A stretch of DNA of 64,000 nucleotides from positions 1 through 64,000 of the forward strand of contig JAJYUU010000003.1 in assembly GCA_021792405.1 (NCBI GenBank), written 5' to 3'. Both the position numbers and the translations under genes were made by a program. Positions 19,593 to 31,044 of this stretch are shown in pieces. A model generated the notes under the pieces. That model made no database searches. It was given only the letters and a program-made list of their open reading frames with translations, and was not told the origin of the DNA. Within the stretch, counting starts at the first letter, position 1; each line of letters begins with the position of its first letter. Source of the stretch: Actinomycetes bacterium. GTDB taxonomy: Bacteria > Actinomycetota > Actinomycetes > Streptosporangiales > Streptosporangiaceae.

Positions 19593-20952
19593 GCCGGGCC
19601 GGGGAAGCAACAAGGCGGGAACGGGCCGGGAGGCGCGACTGAGTGGCATCGCGGTCCGGCGGCTTGAGCTGGCCGACGACCTGGAGGCCGAGCTAGACCT
19701 GCACCTTCGCTCGTTCGGCCCGATTCCGCCCGCCCGCCGGGCTTCGCTGATCGCGAGCACCCAGCGAAGTATCGGGGCCGGCCAGATTCTGGGTGCCTTC
19801 GACGGACCGCGGCTGGTGGGCAGTGCCCGTTTCCATCCGATGCGGCAGTGGTGGCACGGCAGATCCATGCCGATGGCCGGCGTGGCGGGAGTCAAGGTAG
19901 CCCCGGAGTACCGGAGCCGCGGCGTTGGCCGGGCGCTGATGACCGAACTGGTGGCGGACATCGCCCGGGGCGGCTATCCGGTGTCCGCGCTGTACCCGGC
20001 GACGGCGCCGCTGTACCGCTCACTGGGCTGGGAGACGGCAGGCGGCCGGTACGAGACGACCGTGCCGATGGGCTCGCTGGCCGGCTTGCTCGTGCCCGAC
20101 CCGGCGGCGAACGCCGGTGCCGGGGAGCGCGCAGATGCGCCGGCGGGCCTGCGGCGGGCCACCGCCGCGGACGCTGCGGCCGTGGCCGAGACCCTGGGCC
20201 AGGTCTACGGGGCGCTGCGCGATCGCGGTGCGGCCACGCATGATCAGGGTTTCCTCGCGACCTGGCTGGACGATAGTGATCGCTTTGCCTATCTGGCCGA
20301 CGACGGGTTCCTGACCTATCGCTGGGGCGAGGGACACGACAACATCCGGGTCGACCTGCTGGCCGCGGCATCTGCGTCGACAGCCAGGGCATTCTGGCGG
20401 CTCGTCGGCTCGCACGCGACCATGGCCGACCAGGTGCGCGCCTGCCTTGCGCCCGACGACCCGATCGGGTGGCTGACCAGGGAGCCCGGCGTCGGTGTCC
20501 GGCAGGTATGGCCCTGGATGCTCCGCATCATCGACGCTCCTGCCGCCATCGCGGCACGCGGCTTCCCGGCCTCGGTCGAGGTATCAGTCCAGCTAGAGCT
20601 GGCAGACGACGCGCTGCCTGGCAATGCGGGCCGCTGGCAGCTGGAGGTCAGCGGTGGCAGCGGGACGCTCGGTTCGCTCGGCTCAGTCGGTTCGCTCGGT
20701 TCGCTCGGCTCAGTCGGTTCGCTCGGCTCAGTCGCCTCGGCTCGCTCGGCCAGCCCAGCCGGCCACGTTCGGATGGCCGGGCGCGATCCGGCGCTGCGAC
20801 TGGGTTCGCGCGGCCTGGCGGCGCTCTACGCTGGCGTGCCCATCAGCACCCTGCGCCGGGCGGGCCTCGCCCAGGGCGGCGCCGAGGCCGCTGACTCCGC
20901 CCTGGACGGCGCGTTCGGCGGCCGCCCGGCCTTCATGCTGCATGACTTCTAG
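19567..20952 (+). CDS. GNAT N-acetyltransferase with SCP2-like C-terminus (Eis-like)
   Basis: [52 protein letters not shown]; only canonical start overlaps the yebC 3' end. Confidence 0.85.
   Translation: MTSWKRSDEPGRGSNKAGTGREARLSGIAVRRLELADDLEAELDLHLRSFGPIPPARRASLIASTQRSIGAGQILGAFDGPRLVGSARFHPMRQWWHGRSMPMAGVAGVKVAPEYRSRGVGRALMTELVADIARGGYPVSALYPATAPLYRSLGWETAGGRYETTVPMGSLAGLLVPDPAANAGAGERADAPAGLRRATAADAAAVAETLGQVYGALRDRGAATHDQGFLATWLDDSDRFAYLADDGFLTYRWGEGHDNIRVDLLAAASASTARAFWRLVGSHATMADQVRACLAPDDPIGWLTREPGVGVRQVWPWMLRIIDAPAAIAARGFPASVEVSVQLELADDALPGNAGRWQLEVSGGSGTLGSLGSVGSLGSLGSVGSLGSVASARSASPAGHVRMAGRDPALRLGSRGLAALYAGVPISTLRRAGLAQGGAEAADSALDGAFGGRPAFMLHDF
20671..20733 (+). repeat. In-frame tandem repeat (18-bp unit ggttcgctcggctcagtc)
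   Basis: Encodes [21 protein letters not shown] in the GNAT/SCP2 protein. Confidence 0.9.
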
Positions 20953-21182
20953 CCGGCCGGGCCAGCATGCTTCCGCGCTTGCCAGCTGCGCGCCTGGCTT
21001 TTTCCGCGGATATCACTGAGAAAGCCCGGCGGACAGTTCCGGGCGCTACCAGCGCGCCGCCGCCCGGGCGGGCGCGAGACCCGGTAACGTGCTGGCCGAA
21101 CAGATGTTCGCAGCGTTCCCGGTGATCGCGGCGTTCCCGGTGATCGCGTTGTTCGCGGCGTGTCAGGCAGGATGGTGACGGG

Positions 21183-21737
21183 ATGCGGGTGCTCGGCGTC
21201 GATCCCGGCCTGACCCGGTGCGGTCTCGGGGTAATCGAGGGCGCACCAGGCCGCGCGCTGCACCTGATTGGCACGGACGTTGTGCGGACGCCCGCAGGCG
21301 ACGAGATCGGCCTCCGGCTGCTGGCCCTGGAAGCCGAGCTGTGCCGCTGGCTGGACCGGCACCAGCCGGATGCGGTCGCGGTCGAGCGCGTCTTCAGCCA
21401 GCACAATGTCCGGACGGTGATGGGCACCGCGCAGGCCGGGGCGGTGGCGATCGTGTGCGCGGCGCGGCGCGGGATTCCGGTGGCGCTGCACACCCCGAGC
21501 GAGGTCAAGGCCGCGGTCACCGGCAGCGGCCGGGCCGGCAAGCAGCAGGTCACCGAGATGGTGACCAGGCTGCTGCGGCTGCCCGACCCGCCACGCCCAG
21601 CTGACAGCGCGGACGCGCTGGCGCTGGCCATCTGCCACCTATGGCGGGGCAGCGCCCACGCCCGGCTGGCGCAACAGCAGCAGGTTGTGGCCGACCGTCA
21701 TCAGTCAGCCGTGCGAGCCGCTGGAGGTATCCGATGA
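21183..21737 (+). CDS. ruvC: Holliday junction endodeoxyribonuclease RuvC
   Basis: [36 protein letters not shown]. Confidence 0.96.
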   Translation: MRVLGVDPGLTRCGLGVIEGAPGRALHLIGTDVVRTPAGDEIGLRLLALEAELCRWLDRHQPDAVAVERVFSQHNVRTVMGTAQAGAVAIVCAARRGIPVALHTPSEVKAAVTGSGRAGKQQVTEMVTRLLRLPDPPRPADSADALALAICHLWRGSAHARLAQQQQVVADRHQSAVRAAGGIR

Positions 21738-22360
21738 TCGCGCACGTAACCGGACCCGTCGCCGCCATAGCGCCAGAAGGAGCGGTCATCGACGTCGGCG
21801 GGGTCGGTCTGATGGTCCAGTGCACCCCTGGCACCCTGGCCGGGCTGCGGACCGGCGAGCGGGCGCGGGTGGCGACCTCACTAGTCGTCCGTGAGGATTC
21901 GCTGACGTTGTACGGCTTCGCCAGCGATGACGAGCGGAACACTTTCGAGCTACTGCAGACCGCGACCGGCGTCGGGCCCCGGCTGGCCCAGGCCATGCTG
22001 GCAGTGCTGACGCCGGACGCGCTGCGGCGCGCCGTCGCGAGCGAGGACCTGGCCACCCTGACCTCGGTTCCCGGCATCGGCCGCAAGGGGGCGCAGCGCA
22101 TCGTGCTCGAGCTTGCCGGGCGGCTCGGCGCACCCGCCGACGCGGGCGGCGGGCAGGCTCGCGGTCCGGCCGCCGCCGCGCCGCAGTGGCGTGACCAGGT
22201 TCGGGCGGGCCTGGTCAGCCTCGGCTGGCAGGCCCGGGAGGCCGATCAGGCGATCTCGGCCGTCGAGGCGGAGCTGGCGGCGCCAGGCGGCGACACGCCG
22301 GCCGAGGTGGAAGTCTCGGTGGCGCTGCGCGCCGCGCTGCGCGTGCTGGGACGGCCATGA
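21734..22360 (+). CDS. ruvA: Holliday junction branch migration protein RuvA
   Basis: [25 protein letters not shown] and HhH motifs ([24 protein letters not shown]); ATG overlapping ruvC stop. Confidence 0.95.
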   Translation: MIAHVTGPVAAIAPEGAVIDVGGVGLMVQCTPGTLAGLRTGERARVATSLVVREDSLTLYGFASDDERNTFELLQTATGVGPRLAQAMLAVLTPDALRRAVASEDLATLTSVPGIGRKGAQRIVLELAGRLGAPADAGGGQARGPAAAAPQWRDQVRAGLVSLGWQAREADQAISAVEAELAAPGGDTPAEVEVSVALRAALRVLGRP

Positions 22361-23562
22361 CTGGGTCCGGAGCGCTCGGTGACGGGCACTCCGGCCGGCC
22401 CGGACTGCCTGTCGGAGGGTCCGCCACCGGCGGTGGCCTTGGCGACGGGCATGAAGCCGAGGGTGGCAGCGCCAGCCGGGACCGGGTCGTGTCCGCCCTG
22501 GCCGATGCCGACGACCGGGTCATCGAGGGAGCGCTGCGGCCGAAGCGGCTGAGCGAGCTGATCGGCCAGAACCGCGTCCGTGAGCAGCTGTCCCTTGTCC
22601 TGGAAGGCGCGCTGCGGCGCGGCCGGGTGCCAGATCACGTGCTGCTCTCCGGCCCGCCCGGGCTAGGCAAGACCACACTGGCCATGATCATCGCGGCTGA
22701 GCTGGGCGCGCCGCTGCGGATCACCAGCGGTCCGGCGATAGAGCGAGCAGGGGACCTGGCTGCCATCCTGTCAACCCTGACCGAGGGCGAAGTCGTCTTC
22801 ATCGACGAGATCCACCGCGTGGCCCGGCCGGCCGAGGAGATGCTCTACCTGGCCATGGAAGACTTCCGGGTCGACGTGGTCATCGGCAAGGGGCCCGGCG
22901 CGACCGCGATTCCGCTCGATATCGCCCCTTTTACGCTAGTTGGCGCGACGACCAGGGCTGGCCTGCTGCCTGCCGCGCTGCGAGACAGGTTCGGATTCAC
23001 CGCGCACCTCGACTTCTACGAGCCGGAGGAGCTGGGTATTATCGTGCGCCGCTCCGCGGGCCTGCTCGGGGTGGCCTTGCGGGACGACGGCGCGGACGAG
23101 ATCGCCGGCCGGTCACGCGGCACGCCGCGGATCGCCAACCGGCTGCTGCGCCGGGTGCGGGACTTCGCTGAGGTACGCGGCGACGGGGTGGTGAGCAGGG
23201 ACTGCGCCCGCGCGGCGCTGGAGTTGTACGAGGTCGATGAGAGCGGTCTTGACCGGCTCGATCTCGCCGTGCTGGGCGCGCTGGTGAGCAGATTCGGCGG
23301 CGGGCCGGTTGGCTTGTCGACTCTCGCGGTAGCAGTCGGCGAGGAGGCTGAGACCGTCGAGGTCGTCGCAGAGCCGTTCCTGGTCCGTGCCGGACTGATG
23401 GTCCGCACCCCGCGCGGCAGGGTGGCGACCCCGGCTGCCTGGCAGCACCTGGGTCTGCAGGTGCCACGGCAGACCGCCTGGATGCGGCGGGCTGGCACTA
23501 TGATCGAGTGGGCAAGTCAGGAGGATGACGGCGGAGAGAGCGCGCCGACACTTTTCGGCTGA
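22357..23562 (+). CDS. ruvB: Holliday junction helicase RuvB
   Basis: [36 protein letters not shown]. Confidence 0.97.
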   Translation: MTGSGALGDGHSGRPGLPVGGSATGGGLGDGHEAEGGSASRDRVVSALADADDRVIEGALRPKRLSELIGQNRVREQLSLVLEGALRRGRVPDHVLLSGPPGLGKTTLAMIIAAELGAPLRITSGPAIERAGDLAAILSTLTEGEVVFIDEIHRVARPAEEMLYLAMEDFRVDVVIGKGPGATAIPLDIAPFTLVGATTRAGLLPAALRDRFGFTAHLDFYEPEELGIIVRRSAGLLGVALRDDGADEIAGRSRGTPRIANRLLRRVRDFAEVRGDGVVSRDCARAALELYEVDESGLDRLDLAVLGALVSRFGGGPVGLSTLAVAVGEEAETVEVVAEPFLVRAGLMVRTPRGRVATPAAWQHLGLQVPRQTAWMRRAGTMIEWASQEDDGGESAPTLFG

Positions 23563-23784
23563 CTGCAGGCTCGTGACCTGGCCAGGACCGTCGTAGCGGA
23601 TCGCAGGCTGGTCACGATCACTCGCCGGAGGCCGTAGCCTGTTGGGTGCGCGGCGTGCGCGCCGCTACACTGCGGCAGTTGGTTCAAAACACGCCACTTC
23701 GGCGCTGCCACCCGGCCCGCACGACCTGGTGCAGGTCAGCATGCTGGCCGCCCGGGCCAGGACTAATCGGAAGGATGCCCCTCG

Positions 23785-24231
23785 ATGGGGACACAGATTC
23801 TCGCCGCCGCCGCTGCGGCGACCAAGTCAAGTACCGGCAGCAACAGCTCGCTGCTGATCATCATCGTGATCTTCGCGGTCATGATGTACTTCATGTTCCG
23901 GTCGCAGCGCAGGCGCCAGCGCGCCACGCAGGACACCCAGCGCCAGGTAGTGGACGGCTCCCGCGTTCGTACCACGTTCGGGGTATTCGGGACCGTGGTC
24001 GAGAGCGACGACCGCAACGTCATGCTTGAGGTCGCTCCAGGCATCCGGATCAAGATGCTGCGGCAGGCCATCGCGGCCGTCGTGCCCGACGACGAGCCCG
24101 ACGGCGTGGCCCAGACGATGCCGGCCTTCGGCGAGACCGAGCCTGACTCCGGTGCCGGCCAGAGCGGTCCCGACCTGAACGGCGACGGCACGTCAGGGAG
24201 GTCGGACAATCGCAGCGACCTCGCCTTTTAG
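23785..24231 (+). CDS. yajC: Preprotein translocase accessory subunit YajC
   Basis: TM helix then FRSQRRRQRATQDTQRQVVDGSRVRTTFGVFGTV; upstream of secD. Confidence 0.9.
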   Translation: MGTQILAAAAAATKSSTGSNSSLLIIIVIFAVMMYFMFRSQRRRQRATQDTQRQVVDGSRVRTTFGVFGTVVESDDRNVMLEVAPGIRIKMLRQAIAAVVPDDEPDGVAQTMPAFGETEPDSGAGQSGPDLNGDGTSGRSDNRSDLAF

Positions 24232-24312
24232 TCGCAGCGCTAGCATTGAGCCGCGCCGCTTGAGTGCGTCGTACTGGCGCGCAATACCGGCCTAACGAGA
24301 GACAAAGGCACC

Positions 24313-26238
24313 GTGGCACCCCGAAGCGCCTCAACCTCCCATCCGGGGCGGTACCTGACCGCCCTTGTTGTGCTGCTTATCGTGATGCTGGCCAGCGTGC
24401 TCGGCGGCAATATCATCAAGCCGGCCGACTGGCACAAGAGCTTCAAGGTCGGCCTGGGGCTCGACTTGTCCAGCGGCACGTCCGTGACGCTGAAGGCCGT
24501 CCCGCCGCATGGCGGGACGCCCAACCAGGGCGAGATGTCCAAGGCGATTCAGATCATGACCAACCGGGTCGAGGCCACCGGCCTCACCGGCTCGTCCGTG
24601 GTCCAGCAGGGGACGAACGAGATCGTCGTGTCGGTGCCCGGCGCCGGTGCGCAGAAGGTCGCCACGCTGGTCGGCGAGACGGCTCTGCTGCGGCTGCGGC
24701 AGGTGCTGCTCATGGCGCCGAACACCACCACTGGCGGAGCCACGCCGGCGCCGTCGGCCTCCTCAGCGCCCAAGACGGGTTCGGGGTCGTCGAGCCCGTC
24801 GTCGTCAGCATCGGCCAGTGCGTCCGCATCGGCCAGTGCGTCCGCATCGCCCAGCCCTTCCTCGTCCGGCGGCTCGGGCAAGGCAGCCGGCGCCGGCCAG
24901 GCCAGCGCGAGTTCGACGCCGTCGCCGGGCACGTCAGCATCGAGTTCACCGGCTGCGTCGGCTAGCTCTGGCACTCCAGCCACCGGTAAGGCCACGCTGT
25001 CCACGACCGCGGACGGAAGCGGCGACCCTGCTCTGCTCAAACCGGCCACGGTGAAGCTGTTCGACGAGCTCAACTGCACTGCCAAGCAAGGCTGGAAGCA
25101 GCAGATCTACCGCGGCGTCCCGAACGCCTGGGACAACCCGAAGGTGCAGACTGTCACCTGCTTCAAAGCGCCCGGTGTCGGGTGGGAGAAGTACGCCCTG
25201 AGTTCGGCCGTCGTGCAGGGCAGCGACCTGACCGGCGTGCAGGCGGTCGATCAGCAGACCGGCTGGGTGGTCACCTTCGGCGTCAAGGGCCCGGCAGCCA
25301 ACGCCCTCGGCGCGCTCACGACCACGATGTCGACCGCCTATTACAACAAGACCACTCAATCCGCGACATCGCCCCTGGATTACCTGGCCATCGTGCTCGA
25401 CGGGGTGCTGCAGGGCTCGCCGCCACAGGTGACCAGCCCGATTTCCACCAGCGGGCAGATCAACGGGGGGACCGGCGGATTCAGTCAGTCGCAGGCGACC
25501 ACGCTCGCCGACGTGCTCAAGTACGGCAGCCTGCCGCTCTCGTTCCACAACCTCTACACCTCGTCGGTGTCCGCGTCGCTGGGCGCCGACCAGCTGTCGG
25601 CCGGGCTGTTTGCGGCGATGGTCGGTCTGCTGCTCGTGGTGATCTACTCGTTCCTGTACTACCGCGGTCTCGGCGTGGTCTCGGTGCTCAGCCTGGCGAT
25701 CGCGGCGTCGGTCTCCTACCTGTCGGTCATCCTGCTGTCGAAGTATGAGGCGTTCACCCTTAGCCTGGCCGGCATCGCCGGGCTGATCGTCGCCATCGGA
25801 ATCACGGCCGATTCGTTCATCGTCTACTTCGAGCGACTGCGCGACGAGGTGCGCGAGGGCAAGTCGCTGCGAGCCGCGGTGGAGCGTGGCTGGGTACGGG
25901 CCAGGCGGACGATCCTGGTATCGGACACCGTGTCGTTCCTAGCTGCGCTGCTGCTCTACATCCTGTCCGCGTCGGACGTCCGGAGCTTCGCGTTCACGCT
26001 GGGCCTGACCACGCTCGTCGATGTCCTGGTGGTGTTCCTGTTCACTAAGCCGATGATCACGCTGCTGGCAAGGACCAAGTTCTACGGCCAGGGGCACCGG
26101 CTGTCCGGCCTTGATCCGGCCAGGCTCGGCGCGCGGGCGCCATGGCGCGGTGGCCAGCGGCCGGCCGTCGGCACCGCGTCCTCGACCACCCGGACGTCGA
26201 CCACCCCCCGGACCTCGACCACCACCAGGGAGGCGTGA
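24313..26238 (+). CDS. secD: Protein translocase subunit SecD with Ser/Ala/Pro-rich insertion
   Basis: GLGLDLSSGTSVTLK, MTNRVEATGLTGSSVVQQG, ADSFIVYFERLRDEVREGKS. Confidence 0.95.
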   Translation: MAPRSASTSHPGRYLTALVVLLIVMLASVLGGNIIKPADWHKSFKVGLGLDLSSGTSVTLKAVPPHGGTPNQGEMSKAIQIMTNRVEATGLTGSSVVQQGTNEIVVSVPGAGAQKVATLVGETALLRLRQVLLMAPNTTTGGATPAPSASSAPKTGSGSSSPSSSASASASASASASASPSPSSSGGSGKAAGAGQASASSTPSPGTSASSSPAASASSGTPATGKATLSTTADGSGDPALLKPATVKLFDELNCTAKQGWKQQIYRGVPNAWDNPKVQTVTCFKAPGVGWEKYALSSAVVQGSDLTGVQAVDQQTGWVVTFGVKGPAANALGALTTTMSTAYYNKTTQSATSPLDYLAIVLDGVLQGSPPQVTSPISTSGQINGGTGGFSQSQATTLADVLKYGSLPLSFHNLYTSSVSASLGADQLSAGLFAAMVGLLLVVIYSFLYYRGLGVVSVLSLAIAASVSYLSVILLSKYEAFTLSLAGIAGLIVAIGITADSFIVYFERLRDEVREGKSLRAAVERGWVRARRTILVSDTVSFLAALLLYILSASDVRSFAFTLGLTTLVDVLVVFLFTKPMITLLARTKFYGQGHRLSGLDPARLGARAPWRGGQRPAVGTASSTTRTSTTPRTSTTTREA

Positions 26239-27608
26239 TGTCGCGGCTGGGCAACCTGACCGGGCGGCTGTACCGCGGCGAGGTCTCCGTCGACTTCGTC
26301 GGCCGGAAGAAACTCTGGTACTTCATCTCCGGCTGCATCGTGGTCGTCAGCCTGCTCGGACTGGGATTCCGCGGGCTGAACTACAGCCTCGAGTTCAAGG
26401 GCGGCTCCGAGTGGACGGTCCCGGCAGCAGCGGGCGTAAGCCAGGCCAGGCTGGAGCAGATCGTCACCAACGGCGGCGGCCTCAATGCGAGCGCGACCGA
26501 GGTAAAGCCATTTAATGGTAACGCGGCGTTCTGGCAGGTCCAGGCTGGCCAGCTGCCCACGAGCACGGCTATCAAGATCGAAGGCGCGCTGGCGAAGACA
26601 TTCGGCATTCCCGCCAAGAAGGTCTCGGTAACGACAGTCGGTGCAAGCTGGGGATCGCAGGTCACTCAGAAGGCGATCGAGGCCCTGATCGCGTTCCTGA
26701 TCGTGATCGTCATCTACCTGTCGATCGCGTTCGAGTGGCGGATGGCCGCCTCGGCCTTCATCGCGCTGGCGCACGACATCATGATCACCGTCGGGGTTTA
26801 CGCGCTGACCGGTTTCCAGGTCAGCCCCGCCACCGTCATCGGCTTGCTGACCATTCTCGGTTACTCGCTCTATGACACCGTCGTCGTGTTCGACAAGGTC
26901 AGGGAGAACACGGCGCCGATTCTCGGCACCCGGAAGAGTACCTACAGCGAGGCGGCCAACCTGGCGCTGAACCAGACCCTGGTCCGGTCCATCAACACCT
27001 CGCTCACCGCACTGCTGCCGGTGACCGCGATCCTGATCGTCGGCACCCTGCTGCTCGGCAACGGCGAGCTCAAGGATCTGTCGCTCGTGCTGTTCGTCGG
27101 GATGCTGTCCGGAACTTACTCCTCGATCTGCATCGCGACGCCGGTGCTGGCAGACCTGAAAGAGCGGGAGCCTCAGTACAAGCAGCTAGCTAAGCAGGTG
27201 GCGCTGCGCGCGGCCGGCGGCCGCGGTGCGTTGCGCCGCGCGGCCAAGTCGGGCGCGGCGGTCGGCGCAGGCAGTGCGTCGAGCGCCGGTGCGGCTAATG
27301 GCGGCGCGGCTAACGGCGGCGCGGCTAACGGCGGTACTACCAGAGCGGGGCTCGCCGCTGAGGGCCGCCGGACCGCTGTGCCGGAATCTGGCGCCGTCAG
27401 ATCTGGCGGGGTGGCGGACGATCTGGTCGACCAGGATGTCGATCCTGACGAGGAGATAGCCGACGAAGAGGCCGTGGCAGCCGCTCAGCCAGCAGGCAGC
27501 GGCCAGGCACGAGGCGCGAGCATACCCCGAGCGGCCGGATCACGTCAGCAGCCGGTCCGCCGGCCGGCGGCGAAGCGGCGGCCAGGCGGCAAGAAGAAGC
27601 GGCGGTAG
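26238..27608 (+). CDS. secF: Protein translocase subunit SecF with C-terminal low-complexity tail
   Basis: ILGYSLYDTVVVFDKVRENT, FKGGSEW; ATG 26238 overlaps secD stop. Confidence 0.95.
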   Translation: MSRLGNLTGRLYRGEVSVDFVGRKKLWYFISGCIVVVSLLGLGFRGLNYSLEFKGGSEWTVPAAAGVSQARLEQIVTNGGGLNASATEVKPFNGNAAFWQVQAGQLPTSTAIKIEGALAKTFGIPAKKVSVTTVGASWGSQVTQKAIEALIAFLIVIVIYLSIAFEWRMAASAFIALAHDIMITVGVYALTGFQVSPATVIGLLTILGYSLYDTVVVFDKVRENTAPILGTRKSTYSEAANLALNQTLVRSINTSLTALLPVTAILIVGTLLLGNGELKDLSLVLFVGMLSGTYSSICIATPVLADLKEREPQYKQLAKQVALRAAGGRGALRRAAKSGAAVGAGSASSAGAANGGAANGGAANGGTTRAGLAAEGRRTAVPESGAVRSGGVADDLVDQDVDPDEEIADEEAVAAAQPAGSGQARGASIPRAAGSRQQPVRRPAAKRRPGGKKKRR

Positions 27609-28159
27609 TGCGTCAGCAGGCAACCGGGGAAGGACCCGGCACGGACGTGACCGGATTGCTCCAGTCAAGCATCCGGGACATCCTCGATTACCCGCAGCCG
27701 GGCATTGTCTTCAAGGACATCACACCGCTGCTGGCCGACGGCGAGGCGTTCGCTTCGGTGGTCACTGCGCTCGCGGCCGGGTACGAGGGCGTGACGAAAG
27801 TCGCCGGGATCGAGGCGCGCGGTTTCATCCTGGCCGCCCCGGTGGCCCTGGCGCTGCAGGCCGGCTTTGTGCCGGTGCGCAAGCACGGCAAGCTGCCAGG
27901 GGAGACGTACGCGCAGTCCTACGACCTCGAGTACGGCACGGCCACGCTCGAGGTGCATACCGATGCGTTTGACGCCTCGGATCGGGTTCTGATCGTCGAT
28001 GACGTGCTGGCCACCGGCGGGACCGCAGCGGCTACCGCCGAACTTGTCCGGCTGACAGGTGCCGAAGTGGCTGGCGTGGTCGTCTTGCTCGAGCTGGAAT
28101 TCCTTGCTGGCCGGGCAAAGTTGCCCGGGCTGACGGTCCGATCGCTGCTTCCGGTGTGA
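27608..28159 (+). CDS. apt: Adenine phosphoribosyltransferase
   Basis: PRPP motif VLIVDDVLATGGTAAATAELV; FKDITPLLADG; GTG start. Confidence 0.95.
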   Translation: MRQQATGEGPGTDVTGLLQSSIRDILDYPQPGIVFKDITPLLADGEAFASVVTALAAGYEGVTKVAGIEARGFILAAPVALALQAGFVPVRKHGKLPGETYAQSYDLEYGTATLEVHTDAFDASDRVLIVDDVLATGGTAAATAELVRLTGAEVAGVVVLLELEFLAGRAKLPGLTVRSLLPV

Positions 28160-28236
28160 CGCAACGTACTCCAGCTGGGCAGTTCCCGATTGGTCCACCG
28201 ATAGACTTGTTGACACGGCGGACTTGAGGAGCGCAT

Positions 28237-30945
28237 GTGGCCGGTGACGTGGCGACGGCCAGAACGGCCGGACCCGATGTCACCCAGGAGCTGCCCACAG
28301 CGGATGGCGGGGTGACATCGCCCGCTACTATGCCCGCAGCACCGCCCGCCGGATCGGCACAGGACGTCACAGACCAGGACTTTACGGACTCCAGCGCCGC
28401 GGATTACGACGGGCTGGCTGATGTGTCGGCCGACGGTCATGGCGCGGACTACGAGGAGTCGGCGCAAGGGTTTGACGATAGTCACGGCGCCGCTAACGAC
28501 GACGCTCGTCCGGCTCGGCCCTACTCGGCCGGTTCCGGTGGTTCGGGCGGTTCCGGCGGTTCGGGTGGTTCCGGCTGGAAAGCAGTGGCCCGTAGCTCCG
28601 CCGGCAAGAAGTCCGCAGCGCGAGCAGCCGCCGGCCGGGTATCCCGCCGGTCGGCAGCAGCCGCCGAGCCAACCGGGCGGAGTGCGGAGCCCCAGGCTGA
28701 CGGAAGTTCCGGCGCGGCGGCAATGCGGCGCCGCCTGGCCCGTCTCGGCTCGCCGCGCGGGAGCTCGGTCAACCCCGTACTTGAGCCGCTCATCCGGACC
28801 GTGCGCGCGACCCACCCGAAAGCTGACATCCGGAAGATCGAGCGTGCCTATGAGGCAGCGGCCCAGCTGCATGCGGGCCAGTCCCGGCGCAGCGGGGACC
28901 CGTACATCACTCATCCGCTCGCGGTAGCCACGATCCTCGCAGAGCTCGGCATGCCGCACGACACGATCTGCGCGGCGCTCCTGCATGACACCGTGGAGGA
29001 TACCCAGTACACGATTGCCCAGCTCAGCCAGGACTTCGGTGAAGAAGTGGCTGCCCTCGTCGATGGCGTGACCAAGCTGGACAAGGTGAAGTACGGCGAC
29101 GCCGCGCAGGCCGAGACCGTACGCAAGATGGTCGTGGCCATGTCGCGCGACATCCGCGTACTCGTCATCAAGCTGGCGGATCGCCTGCACAACATGCGCA
29201 CGCTCCGCTATCTGCCGCGGGAGAAACAGGAGCAGAAGTCGCGCGAGGTGCTGGAGATCTTCGCGCCGCTGGCGCACCGGCTTGGCATGAACACGGTCAA
29301 GTGGGAGCTGGAAGACCTCGCCTTCGCGACCTTGTATCCGAAGCGGTACGACGAGATCGCCCGGTTGGTCTCAGAGCGCGCTCCGCGGCGGGAGATGTTC
29401 CTGCAGGAAGTGATCGAGGACGTCGAGGAGGACCTGAAGGACGCCAAGATCAAGGCGTATGTCACCGGGCGCCCGAAGCATTACTACTCGGTGTACCAGA
29501 AGATGATCGCGCGCAATGTCGGCTTTGATGACATTTACGATCTAGTCGGCATCCGCATCCTTGTCGAATCGCTGCGTGACTGCTATGCGGTGCTCGGCAC
29601 CGTGCATGCGCGGTGGAATCCGGTTCCCGGCCGGTTCAAGGACTACATCGCGATGCCCAAGTTCAACCTGTACCAGTCGCTTCACACCACGGTGATCGGC
29701 CCGGAGGGCAAGCCGGTCGAGCTCCAGATCCGGACCTGGGGCATGCACAAGCGGGCAGAGTATGGCGTCGCCGCGCACTGGAAGTACAAGGAGGACATGG
29801 TCGGCGGCGGTGGCACCGGCGACATGGCCTGGCTGCGGCAACTGGTCGACTGGCAGCGGGAAACCGAGGATCCGGCCGAGTTCCTCGACTCGCTGCGGTT
29901 CGACCTCGGCGGTGCTGAAGTCTACGTCTTCACCCCTCGCGGCGAGGTGATAGCGCTGCCGCAGGGCTCGACTCCCGTTGACTTCGCCTATGCGATCCAC
30001 ACAGAGGTGGGCCATCGCACTATCGGTGCCAGGGTGAACGGCCGGCTCGTGGCGCTCGAAAGCACGTTGAGTAACGGCGACACCGTCGAGATCTTCACCT
30101 CCAGGGCCCCGGAGGCGGGCCCGAGCCAGGACTGGCTCGGGTTCGTGAAGAGCGCGCGCGCCAAGAACAAGATCCGGCACTGGTTCTCCAAGGAGCGGCG
30201 GGAGGCTGCGGCGGAGACCGGCAAGACCGCGATCGCTCGGATGATGCGCAAGCAGAACCTGCCGCTGCAGCGCCTGGCCACCGCGGACGCACTGAACGCG
30301 ATCGCCACTGAACTGCACTACACCGACCTGTCTGCGCTCTACGCGGCGGTGGGCGAAGGACACGTCAGCGCGCAGTCAGTGGTAGCCAAGCTGGTCAAGT
30401 CGGCTGGCGGCGTCGAAGGCGCGCAGGAGGACCTTGCCGAGGCGACCCTGGTGACCCGCCAGGCGCGCCCGGCCACCCCGGTGGGCGACTCGGGCGTCGC
30501 CGTGGAGGGCGCGAACGACGTCTGGGCGCGGCTGTCGAAGTGCTGCACCCCGGTTCCCGGCGATCAGATCACTGGCTTCGTCACCAGGGGAAACGGCGTC
30601 TCGGTCCACCGCACCGACTGCATGAATCTCGGGCACCTGCTGGAGTCGGAACCAGAGCGCATGGTCAGCGTCCGCTGGTCGCCCAGGGAAGGCTCGCTGT
30701 TCCTGGTGGCGATCCAGGTCGAGGCGCTCGATCGGACCGGACTTCTCTCCGACGTGACCCGGACCCTGTCCGATCAGCACGTGAACATCCTGTCGGCTAC
30801 CGTCAGCACGACTCGTGACCGAGTCGCGTTCAGCCGGTTCACGTTCGAGATGGGCGACCCCAAGCATCTCGGCGCCGTCCTGCGCGCTGTCCGCTCGATC
30901 GACGGCGTCTACGACGTCTACCGCGTCACCAGCTTAGCCAGCTAA
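28237..30945 (+). CDS. relA: Bifunctional (p)ppGpp synthetase/hydrolase RelA/SpoT
   Basis: HD domain [14 protein letters not shown], synthetase [17 protein letters not shown] and ACT domains. Confidence 0.97.
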   Translation: MAGDVATARTAGPDVTQELPTADGGVTSPATMPAAPPAGSAQDVTDQDFTDSSAADYDGLADVSADGHGADYEESAQGFDDSHGAANDDARPARPYSAGSGGSGGSGGSGGSGWKAVARSSAGKKSAARAAAGRVSRRSAAAAEPTGRSAEPQADGSSGAAAMRRRLARLGSPRGSSVNPVLEPLIRTVRATHPKADIRKIERAYEAAAQLHAGQSRRSGDPYITHPLAVATILAELGMPHDTICAALLHDTVEDTQYTIAQLSQDFGEEVAALVDGVTKLDKVKYGDAAQAETVRKMVVAMSRDIRVLVIKLADRLHNMRTLRYLPREKQEQKSREVLEIFAPLAHRLGMNTVKWELEDLAFATLYPKRYDEIARLVSERAPRREMFLQEVIEDVEEDLKDAKIKAYVTGRPKHYYSVYQKMIARNVGFDDIYDLVGIRILVESLRDCYAVLGTVHARWNPVPGRFKDYIAMPKFNLYQSLHTTVIGPEGKPVELQIRTWGMHKRAEYGVAAHWKYKEDMVGGGGTGDMAWLRQLVDWQRETEDPAEFLDSLRFDLGGAEVYVFTPRGEVIALPQGSTPVDFAYAIHTEVGHRTIGARVNGRLVALESTLSNGDTVEIFTSRAPEAGPSQDWLGFVKSARAKNKIRHWFSKERREAAAETGKTAIARMMRKQNLPLQRLATADALNAIATELHYTDLSALYAAVGEGHVSAQSVVAKLVKSAGGVEGAQEDLAEATLVTRQARPATPVGDSGVAVEGANDVWARLSKCCTPVPGDQITGFVTRGNGVSVHRTDCMNLGHLLESEPERMVSVRWSPREGSLFLVAIQVEALDRTGLLSDVTRTLSDQHVNILSATVSTTRDRVAFSRFTFEMGDPKHLGAVLRAVRSIDGVYDVYRVTSLAS

Positions 30946-30995
30946 CAGCATTCTCAGCCCCGCGTCGGCGTTGGGTCGCCGCAGCGCGAGCAGTT

Positions 30996-31044
30996 ATGGA
31001 TGTAGGGTTTTTGTTGCCTGGGCAACAGAAAACCCACTTTCACC
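30996..31044. terminator. Bidirectional hairpin between convergent relA and DUF349 genes
   Basis: ATGGATGTAGGGTTTTTGTTGCC tg GGCAACAGAAAACCCACTTTCACC; one bulge. Confidence 0.65.
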
